From Deinococcus koreensis (GTDB lineage: Bacteria; Deinococcota; Deinococci; Deinococcales; Deinococcaceae), in the NCBI RefSeq assembly GCF_002901445.1, contig NZ_PPPD01000001.1, positions 434,001-498,000 of the forward strand: a DNA stretch of 64,000 nucleotides. Direction: 5' to 3'. Positions 55,883 through 64,000 of this stretch are shown one piece after another. The notes under the pieces were generated by a model, which was not told where the DNA came from, did not search any database, and saw nothing but the letters and a program-made list of their open reading frames with translations. Both the position numbers and the translations under genes were made by a program. The stretch's first letter is position 1; every line of letters starts with the position of its first letter.

Positions 55883-56509
55883 ATGACCGACCCTGCCCCG
55901 ACCGACCCTGCCCCCGGCGACCTCTGGTTCCAGCAGCCCACCCTCCGTGGCCGGATCGTCACGCTGGAGGCGCTGGGCGAGCAGCACGCCGCCGACCTGA
56001 GCGTGGGGGCCGACGAGGACACCCTGCGCTTCCTGTCGCGCGGCGGCCCCGCAGACTCGACGCCCGCGGCCTGGGCCAGCTACATCGCGCGCCTGAACGC
56101 CCTGCCGGATCGGCTCAACTGGGCCGTGCGGCTGAACGCCACGGGCCAGGCGGTGGGGCGCATCAGCTTCAGCGAGATCCGGGTGGCCGACCGCTGGGTG
56201 GAGATCGGCACCATGCTGCTACCCGCCGCGCAGGGCACCGGCGTGAATCCCGAGAGCAAGCTGCTGCTGATGGCCCGGGCCTTCGAGGCGCTGGGCGCCA
56301 GCCGCGTGCACTTCAAGGTGGACGCCCGCAACGGGCGCAGCGTGCGCGCCCTGCAGAAGCTGGGGGCCGTACAGGAGGGGGTGCTGCGCCAGTATCAGGT
56401 GCGGCCGGACGGCTCAGCGCGCGACTCGGTGATGTTCAGCGTGCTGCGCGCCGAGTGGCCGGCGGTTCGGGCGGGGCTGGAGGCCCGGCTGTCTGTACCC
56501 GGTACATGA
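55883..56509 (+). CDS. GNAT N-acetyltransferase (RimJ/RimL-like)
   Basis: 208 residues. The opening LRGRIVTLEALGEQHAADL and WVEIGTMLLPAAQGTGVNPESKLLLMARAFE, then VHFKVDARNGRSVRALQKLGAV, are typical of the RimJ/RimL-like GNAT group. These acetylate N-terminal or small-molecule amines. Substrate unknown. Leaderless ATG. Confidence 0.85.
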   Translation: MTDPAPTDPAPGDLWFQQPTLRGRIVTLEALGEQHAADLSVGADEDTLRFLSRGGPADSTPAAWASYIARLNALPDRLNWAVRLNATGQAVGRISFSEIRVADRWVEIGTMLLPAAQGTGVNPESKLLLMARAFEALGASRVHFKVDARNGRSVRALQKLGAVQEGVLRQYQVRPDGSARDSVMFSVLRAEWPAVRAGLEARLSVPGT

Positions 56510-56541
56510 GAATCGCCGGAAGCTTGTCAGAAAATCTTTGC

Positions 56542-56547
56542 TAGCGT
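56542..56547 (+). promoter_or_regulatory. -10 box of the exported protein gene at 56556
   Basis: TAGCGT, 8 bases before ATG 56556. A TTGTCA at 56524 is too close (12 bases) to serve as the normal -35. Confidence 0.4.
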
Positions 56548-56555
56548 GATGAGCC

Positions 56556-57053
56556 ATGGGTCAGATCATCTGCTTTCCCCGAATCCGGGCCGCCACCAGG
56601 CGGGGCCTGGCGCTGCCTGCACTCCTGGCTGCACTGGGCCTGTTCGCCCCGGCGGGCGCCCTGATCGTTCCCATGACCGGCTGGGTGCCGGTGAACGGCG
56701 ACGCCAACTTCTGGACGGACGCCAGCGGCGCCTGCCTGATGCGCGAGGAACGGCATGGGCAGGCCTTCCCGCTCTTCGGCACACCGGACGAGGCGCGCGC
56801 CTTCGCGCTGAAGCTGCAGACCACGCTGGACAAGCGCATGACGGCCGTGGTCACGCAGCCGGTCGACCGGGCCGGCGCCTGGGGCGTGCTGGCCGCCTAC
56901 GACTACACCCAGGGCGGGGCCACCTACCGGGTCTCGCAGCTGTACCTCAGCGACTCGGGCATCCTGCGCACCATCACCGGCAGCAGCGCCCTGAGCGAGT
57001 CGGGCGAGTGCGTGAACTCCATGCGCGACTTCATCCGGTATCTGGCGAACTGA
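56556..57053 (+). CDS. Exported protein, 165 aa
   Basis: A signal peptide (LALPALLAALGLFAPAGA, about residues 17-34) precedes a mature part with two cysteines (SGACLMREE, SGECVNSMRD), which may form a disulfide. The mature chain is a mixed alpha/beta domain. No family recognised. Likely periplasmic or surface located. Confidence 0.6.
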   Translation: MGQIICFPRIRAATRRGLALPALLAALGLFAPAGALIVPMTGWVPVNGDANFWTDASGACLMREERHGQAFPLFGTPDEARAFALKLQTTLDKRMTAVVTQPVDRAGAWGVLAAYDYTQGGATYRVSQLYLSDSGILRTITGSSALSESGECVNSMRDFIRYLAN

Positions 57054-57233
57054 GCCCACAGCCCGGTTCCTGCGGAACCACCGGGCCAGGAGCAGGCGAA
57101 GCCAGCAGAGCGGACAGGCGAGGCGCGACGGACTTCCTCTGACCCGGAGGCGAGTCCGGTATGGGCGCACGCGCAACATCCGGCCTGGGCCGCACCCGCC
57201 TTGAGGCGGCCCGGATTCGGGTACAACGGGAGG

Positions 57234-58034
57234 ATGCCCACCACACCGGCCGCCCTGCTCGAGCGCCTGAACGCCATCGCCGCCGCCCTGGAGCGTTCCC
57301 GGCGGGCGCTGGCGCTGATCGGTCTGGGCTCGGTGGGCAGCGAGCTGGAGCGGCTGGATCGCTGGTCGGATCTGGACTTCTTCGTGATCGCGCGCCCGGG
57401 CGAACGAGACTGGTTCATCCAGACCGCGGACTGGCTCCAGGGCGCCGCCCCGCTGGCCTACACCTTCCGCAACACGCCGGACGGCTCGAAGGTGCTGTTC
57501 CAGGACGGCATCTACGCCGAATTCGCCGTCTTCGGCCCACAGCAGCTGCCCGAACTGCCCCTGTGGGGCGCCCGGCTGGTCTGGGCCGCGCCGGACTTCC
57601 CGCAGGGGCAGCTTCCGCAGGCGGCTGCCCCGGGCTCCCCGCCCGCCACGGAACGCGCGCACCACCTGGGCGAAGCCCTGACGAACCTGCTCGTCGGGCT
57701 GGGCCGCTTCTGGCGCGGCGAGCGGCTGAGCGCCCTGAAGTTCGTGCAGGAGGACGCGCTGGGGCATGTGCTGGCGCTGGACGCCGACCGCGCCGAGCGC
57801 GCCGCCAAAGGGGCGCCGGGCGCCGACGCCTTTGGCCTCGAGCGGCGCTTCGAGCAGCGGTATCCGGAGGTCGCCCGCCTGCTGCCCGCCTTCGCGCCGG
57901 GCTACGGCGAGACCCCGCAGGCGGCGCTGGCCCTGCTGGAGCACCTGGAGCGACATGAGGAGGTGCCCCCGGCCATGTCGTGCGCCATCCGCGAGGCCGC
58001 CCAGCCTCCGAACCTCCAGTCAGGGCCGTGCTAA
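57234..58034 (+). CDS. Nucleotidyltransferase-like protein
   Basis: 266 residues. The segment LIGLGSVGSELERLDRWSDLDFFVIARPGE is the NTase core (GS motif then Asp-x-Asp), as in aminoglycoside nucleotidyltransferases and related enzymes. The C-terminal half is helical. Function and substrate are unknown, and antibiotic resistance cannot be claimed. ATG 57234 follows GGGAGG almost directly, which is unusually close for a ribosome site. Confidence 0.7.
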   Translation: MPTTPAALLERLNAIAAALERSRRALALIGLGSVGSELERLDRWSDLDFFVIARPGERDWFIQTADWLQGAAPLAYTFRNTPDGSKVLFQDGIYAEFAVFGPQQLPELPLWGARLVWAAPDFPQGQLPQAAAPGSPPATERAHHLGEALTNLLVGLGRFWRGERLSALKFVQEDALGHVLALDADRAERAAKGAPGADAFGLERRFEQRYPEVARLLPAFAPGYGETPQAALALLEHLERHEEVPPAMSCAIREAAQPPNLQSGPC

Positions 58035-58037
58035 CCT
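58032..58037 (+). promoter_or_regulatory. Candidate -10 box of mraY
   Basis: TAACCT, 11 bases before an upstream ATG (58049) and 58 bases before mraY, so the transcript would have a leader that includes the mini-ORF at 58049. Confidence 0.4.
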
Positions 58038-58048
58038 CGCCGCTTGAG

Positions 58049-58099
58049 ATGGCACCCCAACTGACTCCCCTCCTGACCACCGTGGGGTTCCTCCCATGA
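58049..58099 (+). other. Candidate mini-ORF coupled to mraY
   Basis: ATG 58049 encodes [16 protein letters not shown]. Its TGA overlaps the mraY ATG as ATGA (58096-58099). Confidence 0.35.
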
Positions 58100-59028
58100 T
58101 GGTCGTCGCCGCCCTGTTGTCGTGGTTTCTGGTCGGCCTGTTTATCCGCGCGAGCAAGGCGCGGGGCTGGGGCCAGCCCATCCGCGTAGACGGCCCGGCA
58201 CACCAGCACAAGGAGGGCACCCCCACGGCCGGCGGCGTGCCCTTCGTGCTGGCGCTGGCGCTGGTGTTCTTCCCGCTGTACCTGAGCGGGCAGTTTCAGG
58301 GCGGCCAGGCCGGCGGACAGCGCGAACTGATCCTGATGCTGGGCGCGCTGGGCATGGGCGTCATCGGCGGGATCGACGATCTGCTGAAGGTGCGGTCGCG
58401 CATGGTGGGCGGCAAGAAGGAGCTGCTGGCCCGCGAGAAGTTCCCGCTGCAGATTCTGGTCGCGCTGGTGTTCGCGTACTTCGCCGCGCCGCTGGCCTCG
58501 CACGAACTGGTGCCGGGCTTCGGGCGCTGGGGCGACATGGCCCTGATCACCTTCGTGATGGTCGGCGCGGTGAACGCCTTCAACTTCGCCGATGGCCTGG
58601 ACAGCCTGCTCGCGGGCCTGTCGATCATCGTGCTGCTGCCGCTGATCGCGCTGTCGCCGGCCAGCGCGCTGCTGGTGGCGGTGCTGCTGGGCTTCCTGTG
58701 GTTCAACGCCCACCCGGCACGGGTCTTCATGGGCGACATGGGCTCCCACGCCATCGGGGCGATCGCGGCCGGCGCGTACATCCTGTACGCCGACGTCTGG
58801 CTGCTGCCGCTGGCGGCGATCATTCCGGTGGCGGCGGTGCTCAGCGTGGTGATCCAGGTCGTCTCGTTCAAGACGCGCGGCAAGCGGGTCTTCAAGATGT
58901 CGCCCATCCAGCACCATTTCGAGCACCCGGACGTCGGCTGGCCCGAAACCCACGTCACCATGCGCTTCTGGATGATCACCGCGCTCGCCACCGCGGCCGT
59001 GTGGTGGCTGCTGGGCGGCCGGCCCTAG
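58096..59028 (+). CDS. mraY: MraY, phospho-MurNAc-pentapeptide transferase
   Basis: The integral membrane enzyme that forms lipid I from UDP-MurNAc-pentapeptide and undecaprenyl phosphate. It has about nine to ten spans. [19 protein letters not shown] near residue 35, [12 protein letters not shown] near 93 with the catalytic Asp pair, [15 protein letters not shown] near 160, and [18 protein letters not shown] near 275 are diagnostic. 310 residues, like the D. radiodurans enzyme as I recall it and shorter than most. It is separated from the murG operon by about 6 kb. Confidence 0.95.
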   Translation: MMVVAALLSWFLVGLFIRASKARGWGQPIRVDGPAHQHKEGTPTAGGVPFVLALALVFFPLYLSGQFQGGQAGGQRELILMLGALGMGVIGGIDDLLKVRSRMVGGKKELLAREKFPLQILVALVFAYFAAPLASHELVPGFGRWGDMALITFVMVGAVNAFNFADGLDSLLAGLSIIVLLPLIALSPASALLVAVLLGFLWFNAHPARVFMGDMGSHAIGAIAAGAYILYADVWLLPLAAIIPVAAVLSVVIQVVSFKTRGKRVFKMSPIQHHFEHPDVGWPETHVTMRFWMITALATAAVWWLLGGRP

Positions 59029-59044
59029 CGCCCCGCCCCTGCCC

Positions 59045-60004
59045 GTGACGCCGACTATGACGCTCCCCGACCTCGCGCCCCTGCTGGCCCGCCGCGCCCA
59101 CCTGCCCGGCCAGGGCACGACCGTCTACCGCGCGGTTCACACCACCGAGACCGCCGGGGCCTGGGCGCTGGACGTGGCGGCCGATACCGGGATGCTGAGC
59201 CTGTACAACCCGTTGAGTGAAGCGCAGGAGGCCGGGCTGGCCGCCGCCTGTGCCGAGGCGGCGGGGCTGGCCTCGGTGTACCTGAAGCGGAGGCCGGTCG
59301 AGGCCCGGCATCTGGCGAACGTGGCCCGCGAAAGCCTGTCGCCGCCGGAACCGGTGTGGGGCGTGGCCCGGCCCGAACTGACGGCGCTGGAGGGCGGCGT
59401 GCCCTTCCTGATCCGGCCCGGCGCCGACCTGAGCACCGGCCTGTTCACCGACGCCCGGCCCGCCCGCGCATGGGTGCGTGGGCACTCGGCGGACGCGCGC
59501 GTGCTGAACACCTTCGCCTATACCTGCGGCTTCGGCCTGAACGCGGCGCTGGGCGGGGCGGAGGTGGTCAAGAACGTGGATCTGTCCCGCAAGGTGCTCG
59601 CGTGGGGGCAGGCCAACTACGCCCTGAGCGGCCTAAGCGCCCCCGACACCGATTTCCTGTTCGGCGACGTGTTCGACTGGCTCGCCAGACTGCGCCGGCG
59701 GGGCGACCGCTTCGAACTCGTGGTGCTCGACCCGCCCAGCTTCGCGCGGGGCACATCCGGGACGTGGCGGGCCGAGCGGGATTACCCGGCGCTGCTGGCC
59801 CTGGCCGCCGGGGTCACGGCGCCGGGGGGCCGGGTGCTGGCCCTGCTCAACCACGCGGGCGTCGGCGAGCCCGCTTTCGGGCGCCTGCTGCAAGCGGGTC
59901 TGGAGCAGGCGGGCCGGACGGGGCGGAGCCTGACCCGGCTGGGCGCGGGCGAGGACTATCCGGGCGCGACCCACCTCAAGGCGCAGGTCTGGGAGCTGGG
60001 CTGA
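59045..60004 (+). CDS. RlmI-like class I SAM rRNA methyltransferase
   Basis: 319 residues. [28 protein letters not shown] near residue 155 is motif I, and [11 protein letters not shown] near 230 carries the DPPSF motif of cytosine-C5 rRNA methyltransferases of the RlmI type. The N-terminal part lacks the full PUA domain of RlmI. GTG 59045 or ATG 59057 could be the start; it follows mraY closely. The target base is unknown. Confidence 0.82.
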   Translation: MTPTMTLPDLAPLLARRAHLPGQGTTVYRAVHTTETAGAWALDVAADTGMLSLYNPLSEAQEAGLAAACAEAAGLASVYLKRRPVEARHLANVARESLSPPEPVWGVARPELTALEGGVPFLIRPGADLSTGLFTDARPARAWVRGHSADARVLNTFAYTCGFGLNAALGGAEVVKNVDLSRKVLAWGQANYALSGLSAPDTDFLFGDVFDWLARLRRRGDRFELVVLDPPSFARGTSGTWRAERDYPALLALAAGVTAPGGRVLALLNHAGVGEPAFGRLLQAGLEQAGRTGRSLTRLGAGEDYPGATHLKAQVWELG

Positions 60005-60208
60005 GGGCTGGCGCCCGCACCCGACCGGGCTGAACCGGGCTGGAGAGCAGTCGAGGTTCAGGCGACCCCTCCAGATGGGGAACCGGCCCCGAAGACGATC
60101 GCCCAGCCGCCCGACCCCAGCCCCTCAGACCCTGAGGCCCGCAGACGACAGCCCCGTCCACCCGGCCCGACTTGTGCACCGCCTCACTTCGTTTTCTAAA
60201 GCGGCAGG

Positions 60209-60214
60209 TATGCT
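60209..60214 (+). promoter_or_regulatory. -10 box of the bacilliredoxin-fusion gene
   Basis: TATGCT, 6 bases before ATG 60221. Confidence 0.45.
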
Positions 60215-60220
60215 GGGGGC

Positions 60221-60895
60221 ATGACCCAGACTGCCCAGACCACTGCGGCCCAGGCCGACGCCGCCAGCGCTGAAGCCCAGGTGCTCGTGCCCCTGACCAC
60301 CCCCGAGGACGTGGACGCCTTCCTGAAGGAGTACCCGCTGGCCGCCGTGTTCAAGGCCGGCACCTGCCACAAGACCATGCAGGGCTTCGGGGTGCTGGAA
60401 ACCTTCCTGCAGCGCCACGAGCTGCCCGTGGGCTTCATCCGGGTGGTCGACTGGCGCCCGGCGAGCAACCATGTCGCCGAACTGACCGGCATCCAGCACC
60501 ACAGCCCGCAGTTCATCCTGTTCCAGGGCGGGCAGCCGCAATTCGAGGTCAACAACTGGGACATCACCCCCGAGGCGCTGGAGCCGGTGTTCACGGCCCA
60601 CGTGCCGGCCCGGCAGGGCGTGGTCGGCGTCGCCACCGACGACAACGTGGAACCCTACCGCCGCCTGATGCGCGCCTACCTGGAGGGCAGCCTGAGCGAA
60701 TGGGCCTTCCAAGATCAGTACGTGAACATGTTCCGCGACGACGCCAGCCTGCGGAGCCAGCGCGAGTTCGAACTGCTCTCCCGTCTGTTCGGCGATCCGG
60801 ACGCCTACCACGGTGGCCTGCACCAGCTGGGCGCCCCCCAGGAACGCGGCGACCTGAAAGCCCGCGTGGCGGCGCTGCTGAGCGAACTCGGCTGA
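60221..60895 (+). CDS. Monothiol bacilliredoxin (YtxJ/BrxC-like) fused to an immunity-like domain
   Basis: 224 residues in two parts. Residues ~22-125 match the YtxJ/BrxC (DUF2847) thioredoxin-fold family: [14 protein letters not shown] holds the active Cys49, [12 protein letters not shown] has the cis-Pro region, and INNWDIT-like (VNNWDIT) follows. These reduce mixed disulfides with bacillithiol, which Deinococcus makes. Residues ~140-224 ([33 protein letters not shown]) resemble colicin-D-type immunity domains. The pairing is unusual. The second-domain call is from memory of the pattern only. Confidence 0.7.
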   Translation: MTQTAQTTAAQADAASAEAQVLVPLTTPEDVDAFLKEYPLAAVFKAGTCHKTMQGFGVLETFLQRHELPVGFIRVVDWRPASNHVAELTGIQHHSPQFILFQGGQPQFEVNNWDITPEALEPVFTAHVPARQGVVGVATDDNVEPYRRLMRAYLEGSLSEWAFQDQYVNMFRDDASLRSQREFELLSRLFGDPDAYHGGLHQLGAPQERGDLKARVAALLSELG

Positions 60896-60946
60896 GCCCA
60901 TCCGGTCGCCTCCACTGAACCCAGACCGCGCCGCCGCGCGGTGACG

Positions 60947-60975
60947 TCCGGCCCCAGGAGATTCCTGGGGCCGGA
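60947..60975 (+). terminator. Terminator after the bacilliredoxin gene
   Basis: TCCGGCCCCAGG pairs with CCTGGGGCCGGA (12 bp) around a 5-base loop, 52 bases after the stop. Confidence 0.7.
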
Positions 60976-61501
60976 TGCTGTGCTGAGGGGACACGGCCTC
61001 CGGGCGCGGCTTGATGGATCTGCCACGCCAGCGCGACTCGGCACCGTCCGCGACGGCCTCCACCCGGCCGGAACCACCGCCACCCGTTTCCCCCGAGACG
61101 CCTGATGGGAAATGAGACGACCGACCATTGGATGCAGACTGCGCATTGGTCGTCGGGCAGGATGGCGAGCGGCGCTCGCCCTCCCTGGGCGAGCCTGGAC
61201 TGGGGCACGGTTTGACCATTCTCCAGCCGCTTCCAGCCGGCGTCCGGAGCGGGACGTGAACTTTTCCACGCGTGTAAGCCGCTGGTAAGAGGCCGCACAG
61301 TGTCATGGCACCGTGTCACAGAGGCGTTTCTTAAGGGCCTTCTCATCCCACTGCGGCTGAGTCCCCCTCCGGGCCGCGCCTCTGCCCCCAGCCCCTCACC
61401 TCAGCCCTCCAGCGTGCCCGATTCCCGACTGCGCGCCGAACCCACACGCGGAACCCGACCTCGGAACCCAAGCTTTCTGGACACCCAATGACTGGACGCT
61501 C
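60976..61501. other. Long non-coding gap before the last gene group
   Basis: About 526 bases without a supported gene. It holds an imperfect inverted repeat at 61116-61154 (GACGACC and GGTCGTC ends) and no good two-box promoter. A 5-codon ORF (ATG 61488) stops on the next gene's start (ATGA), and the promoter for the downstream genes is presumably within the gap. Confidence 0.4.
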
Positions 61502-62344
61502 ATGACCCATCCTGCCCCTCCCCCTCCCACAAGCGCCGCACTGCCCGTGCCCACTGATCAGGCGGTGTACACGGCGATCAGCACGGATCATTACCCCTGG
61601 ACGGACATCGCCGTGGACCTCGCCACCCGCCGCTCGCAGGGGGCCAGCTGCGTCTTCGATGCCTGGCAGGACGGGCGCTGGGCGCGCTTCGTGTGGGCCC
61701 GGGGCGAGGTGCTGGGAGGCTTCACCTGGGGTGGGCAGGACGTGTCGTGGGCCACGACCATGCAGGCCCTGCCCCGGGCCCAGGTCAGCCTGAGCACCCA
61801 GAGTCCGAAGATCGCGGGACTGGTCTGGGCGGCCCGCGCCAGCACGCCGCAGCCTCTGGACGACGTGTGGCCCGGGCTGCAGCGGCGCCTGGAACGCGAG
61901 ATGTTCTCGGGCGTGCTGGTGTCCGGCACCGGCGGCAGCTACTGGGACTCCGGCCAGGTGATCGGGGGCACCCTGCCGGCGCCGGGCGCGGCCGCCACGG
62001 CCTATGCCCCCTACGCCGAGGTCAGTCCTCAGGCCCTGGCGACCCTCTGGAAGGAACTGGTGGAGGTCGTGGCGCGCAGCGTGCCGCTGGAGACGGCCTG
62101 GTGGGAGGTCAGCACGCGCCTGAGCGTCACCTACGACTGCCTCGACCCCTTCGCCCGTGAGATCGCGCTGCGCGGCACGGCGCTGCACATCGACCCGGCC
62201 CTGGAGGTCAGCGAGTTCCGGCCCGCCCTGCTGGCCGCTCTGCGGGCCTCGCTGGCCCGCCTGGGCGTGCGGCTGGCCGACCTGCCCACGGCGCCCCTGC
62301 GGGATCGTCCGGAATGGGCCGCCGCCGGACTGGAGACGCTGTGA
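61502..62344 (+). CDS. Hypothetical protein, 280 aa, first of a three-gene group
   Basis: A soluble protein of unknown family with many Trp residues (YPWTDIAVDLATRRSQGASC, GGFTWGGQDVSWATTMQAL). No signal peptide or membrane segment. The stop overlaps the next gene by 4 bases (GTGA), and a large membrane sensor-like protein follows. It may be an adaptor or regulator of that protein, which is inference from order only. Confidence 0.6.
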   Translation: MTHPAPPPPTSAALPVPTDQAVYTAISTDHYPWTDIAVDLATRRSQGASCVFDAWQDGRWARFVWARGEVLGGFTWGGQDVSWATTMQALPRAQVSLSTQSPKIAGLVWAARASTPQPLDDVWPGLQRRLEREMFSGVLVSGTGGSYWDSGQVIGGTLPAPGAAATAYAPYAEVSPQALATLWKELVEVVARSVPLETAWWEVSTRLSVTYDCLDPFAREIALRGTALHIDPALEVSEFRPALLAALRASLARLGVRLADLPTAPLRDRPEWAAAGLETL

Positions 62345-62745
62345 CCTCCCTGAACTGGCCCGAGGGCCTGAGCGACACGACCCCGATGCCCTACCGGGTC
62401 TGGAAAGTGCTGCACGCCGTCGACGGCCTCCGGGGAACCGACGAGGTGGCCCGGCTGGCCCGCACCACCCCCGCCGACGTGCAGTTGCAGCTGGATGAAG
62501 CGGCGCGCTGGGTCGGCCAGGCCGTGCAGCGCGAGCAGCAGGTCGGCGACGCCGTGGCGCGGGTGGTCACGCAATGTCTGGCGGCGGCGGTCGGCCCCCT
62601 CGCCTCGCTGATGGTGGACGAGGTGCTGGAGGAACTGGGCCAGCAGGCCACCCTGAGCGCCCTGCTAAACCGGCTGGCGGCCCAGCTGTCGCACGACCGG
62701 GCGCAGCTGTTCGTCCGGCAGCTGCGGGAACGGGGGATGGCGTGA
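62341..62745 (+). CDS. Small helical protein, second of the three-gene group
   Basis: 134 residues with a winged-helix-like N-terminus (YRVWKVLHAVDGLRGTDEVARLARTTPADVQLQL) and a helical C-terminus (AAAVGPLASLMVDEVLEELGQQ). The latter resembles small C-terminal domains found in chemosensory and twitching-motility proteins of Deinococcus and cyanobacteria (DUF8082-like); this is a weak recall. GTG 62341 overlaps the previous stop. Confidence 0.55.
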   Translation: MTSLNWPEGLSDTTPMPYRVWKVLHAVDGLRGTDEVARLARTTPADVQLQLDEAARWVGQAVQREQQVGDAVARVVTQCLAAAVGPLASLMVDEVLEELGQQATLSALLNRLAAQLSHDRAQLFVRQLRERGMA

Positions 62746-62821
62746 GGGCGCCGCCCGCCAGCGGGCCGGCGGCACGGAGCAGGGGCACATATTGGTGTGA
62801 TCAGGGCAGGGGGAGAACGGC

Positions 62822-64000
62822 ATGAAATATACGGTGGTGATCAGACAGGCAGTGAGCGACGACGGACGGCTTCAGCTGGAGCAGCTGCTGACGGAACGCT
62901 TCGGGCTCACTCCCGAGCAGGCGCAGCGCCTCGCCTCACGCCGCACGGGCCGGCTGATGAAGCCCACGAGCCGCGCCCGCGCCGAGCTGCTCATGACGAT
63001 GTTCCAATCGGTGGGTGCCGAGGTCGCGCTGGAAGGCGTGCGGGACGAGACCAGTGTGATCACCGAGCCCTTCCAGGCGGTGGCCCCCACCCCGGCCTTC
63101 ATGGCGACCGACGCCTTCCCCGACGACGCCCCCCTGGCGCCGGCCCGCGCCCCCGGCAGCCCGGCCGGGGCCACGCCGGCCAGCCCCGATCCCTTCGCCG
63201 CCGCCGCGCCCGCCTGGCCCAGCGCACCCATGCCGAGTGCCGTGCCGGGTGCGCCGCTGCCCGCCACCCCACGGTCAAGCCCCTTCCAGACCTCCCCAGC
63301 CTTTCCTTCGCTGGCAGCGGCGGCCCTGCTGGAACGGCCCGGCGACGTGGAACTGATCCGGGACAGTTCCCCCTTCGCCAGAAGCCCCATGCCCGAGGTG
63401 ACGGCGCCCCGGGTCTCCAGTACGCCGGCCCCGGCTGCCCCCATGACGGCCGCCCCCATGACGGCGGCCCCGTCTCCAGCCGCACCCGCATCCCCAGCGC
63501 CGGAGTCCATGGTGAGCGCTCCTTCCGAGATGGATGTCTGGACGGATTTCACCGGCGCCCTGACCATGAACGAGCCGCCGCCCACCCCGGAGGGCCGGCC
63601 CGAGTCCGTGGTGATGCCCATGCTGCTGAGCCCGGCCGACGAGCCCGGAACGCGGCGGGCCCGTCGCCAGTCTCTGTCCCGGCGCCTGCTGCTGGGCACC
63701 CTGCTGCCCCTGGGGCTGGCCACCGCGCTGACCCTGCTGCTGCTCAGCGCCCTGCTGCCGCGCCTGCAGGGACAGATCGTGCAGGATCAGGCCCAGACCC
63801 TGGCAGCGGCGCTGGGCACCACGCTGAGCACCGGCAGCCAGAGCGTCTCGAACCTGCAGCTCGACGCCATCGTCAAAGACCGCAACGTGGCCTTCGTGCG
63901 GATCGAGAAGCCCGGGGGCAGTTCGTACCTGCGCTCGGCCGATCCACGCGTGAACGCCGCCTGGAACAAGGAAGTGGGCCAGTGGACGGCCCGGCACCCG
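62822..64000 (+). CDS. Large membrane protein, probable sensor (partial at window end)
   Basis: 393 codons are visible; the 3' end is outside. Residues 1-75 are a small charged helical domain (LEQLLTERFGLTPEQAQRLASRRTG), residues ~90-260 are a Pro/Ala-rich linker with short MTAAP repeats, and one span lies near 285-310 (LLLGTLLPLGLATALTLLLLSALLP). The C-terminal part seen so far looks like the start of an extracytoplasmic sensor domain. A ribosome site (GGGGGAG) precedes ATG. A chemosensory PilJ-like receptor is one option, unproven here. Confidence 0.65.
   Translation, partial: MKYTVVIRQAVSDDGRLQLEQLLTERFGLTPEQAQRLASRRTGRLMKPTSRARAELLMTMFQSVGAEVALEGVRDETSVITEPFQAVAPTPAFMATDAFPDDAPLAPARAPGSPAGATPASPDPFAAAAPAWPSAPMPSAVPGAPLPATPRSSPFQTSPAFPSLAAAALLERPGDVELIRDSSPFARSPMPEVTAPRVSSTPAPAAPMTAAPMTAAPSPAAPASPAPESMVSAPSEMDVWTDFTGALTMNEPPPTPEGRPESVVMPMLLSPADEPGTRRARRQSLSRRLLLGTLLPLGLATALTLLLLSALLPRLQGQIVQDQAQTLAAALGTTLSTGSQSVSNLQLDAIVKDRNVAFVRIEKPGGSSYLRSADPRVNAAWNKEVGQWTARHP

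Overview
The window looks like a chromosomal segment of a Deinococcus species. GC is very high, genes are tightly packed, and RecF and MraY read as close relatives of the D. radiodurans proteins as I remember them. Most first genes of transcription units carry a TANNNT -10 box 5-8 bases before the start codon, the leaderless arrangement typical of this genus. The content is mostly housekeeping. I see no tRNA, rRNA, CRISPR array, transposase or prophage.

Layout. 1-8.5 kb: end of an N-formylglutamate amidohydrolase-like gene, recF, a DUF721/DciA-like gene, moaB, a membrane protein, truD, an exported protein, a DUF3293 protein and a large AlbA/Schlafen-type regulator. 9-12.3 kb: a MalE/F/G-type sugar ABC transporter behind a clear promoter and a LacI-like operator. 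12.4-21.7 kb: an LpxB-related protein, a MoxR/DUF58/DUF4129 operon, the primary sigma factor gene rpoD and an RsmC-like methyltransferase. 22-23.1 kb: a beta-propeller lipoprotein. 23.5-33.7 kb: a Liv-type ABC transporter cluster with three AMP-forming acid-CoA ligases, built around a divergent promoter with two identical near-palindromic operators. 33.8-44.3 kb: rnhB, a MOSC protein, a MITE-like element, GNAT and M28 genes, lepA, a methyltransferase, a histidine kinase/response regulator pair and an aspartate aminotransferase. 44.4-52.4 kb: an AIM24 protein, then murG-murC-murB-ftsQ-ftsA and ftsZ. 52.4-64 kb: pfkA, rsmI with two small overlapping genes, rlmH, a second GNAT, mraY (separate from the mur/fts cluster), an RlmI-like methyltransferase, a bacilliredoxin fused to an immunity-like domain, and a three-gene group ending in a large membrane protein cut by the window end.

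How the genes work together. murG, murC, murB and mraY make peptidoglycan precursors, and ftsQ, ftsA and ftsZ build the septum. The Liv cluster plus ligases looks like an import-and-activate module for a carboxylic acid. The most interesting unexplained signals are: (a) very short upstream ORFs directly behind -10 boxes, whose stop codon overlaps the main start codon or sits in its ribosome binding site; (b) a family of imperfect heptamer tandem repeats in three intergenic gaps; (c) a 228-bp element with long terminal inverted repeats; (d) twin operators at the divergent acyl-CoA ligase promoter; (e) a bacilliredoxin fused to an immunity-like domain.
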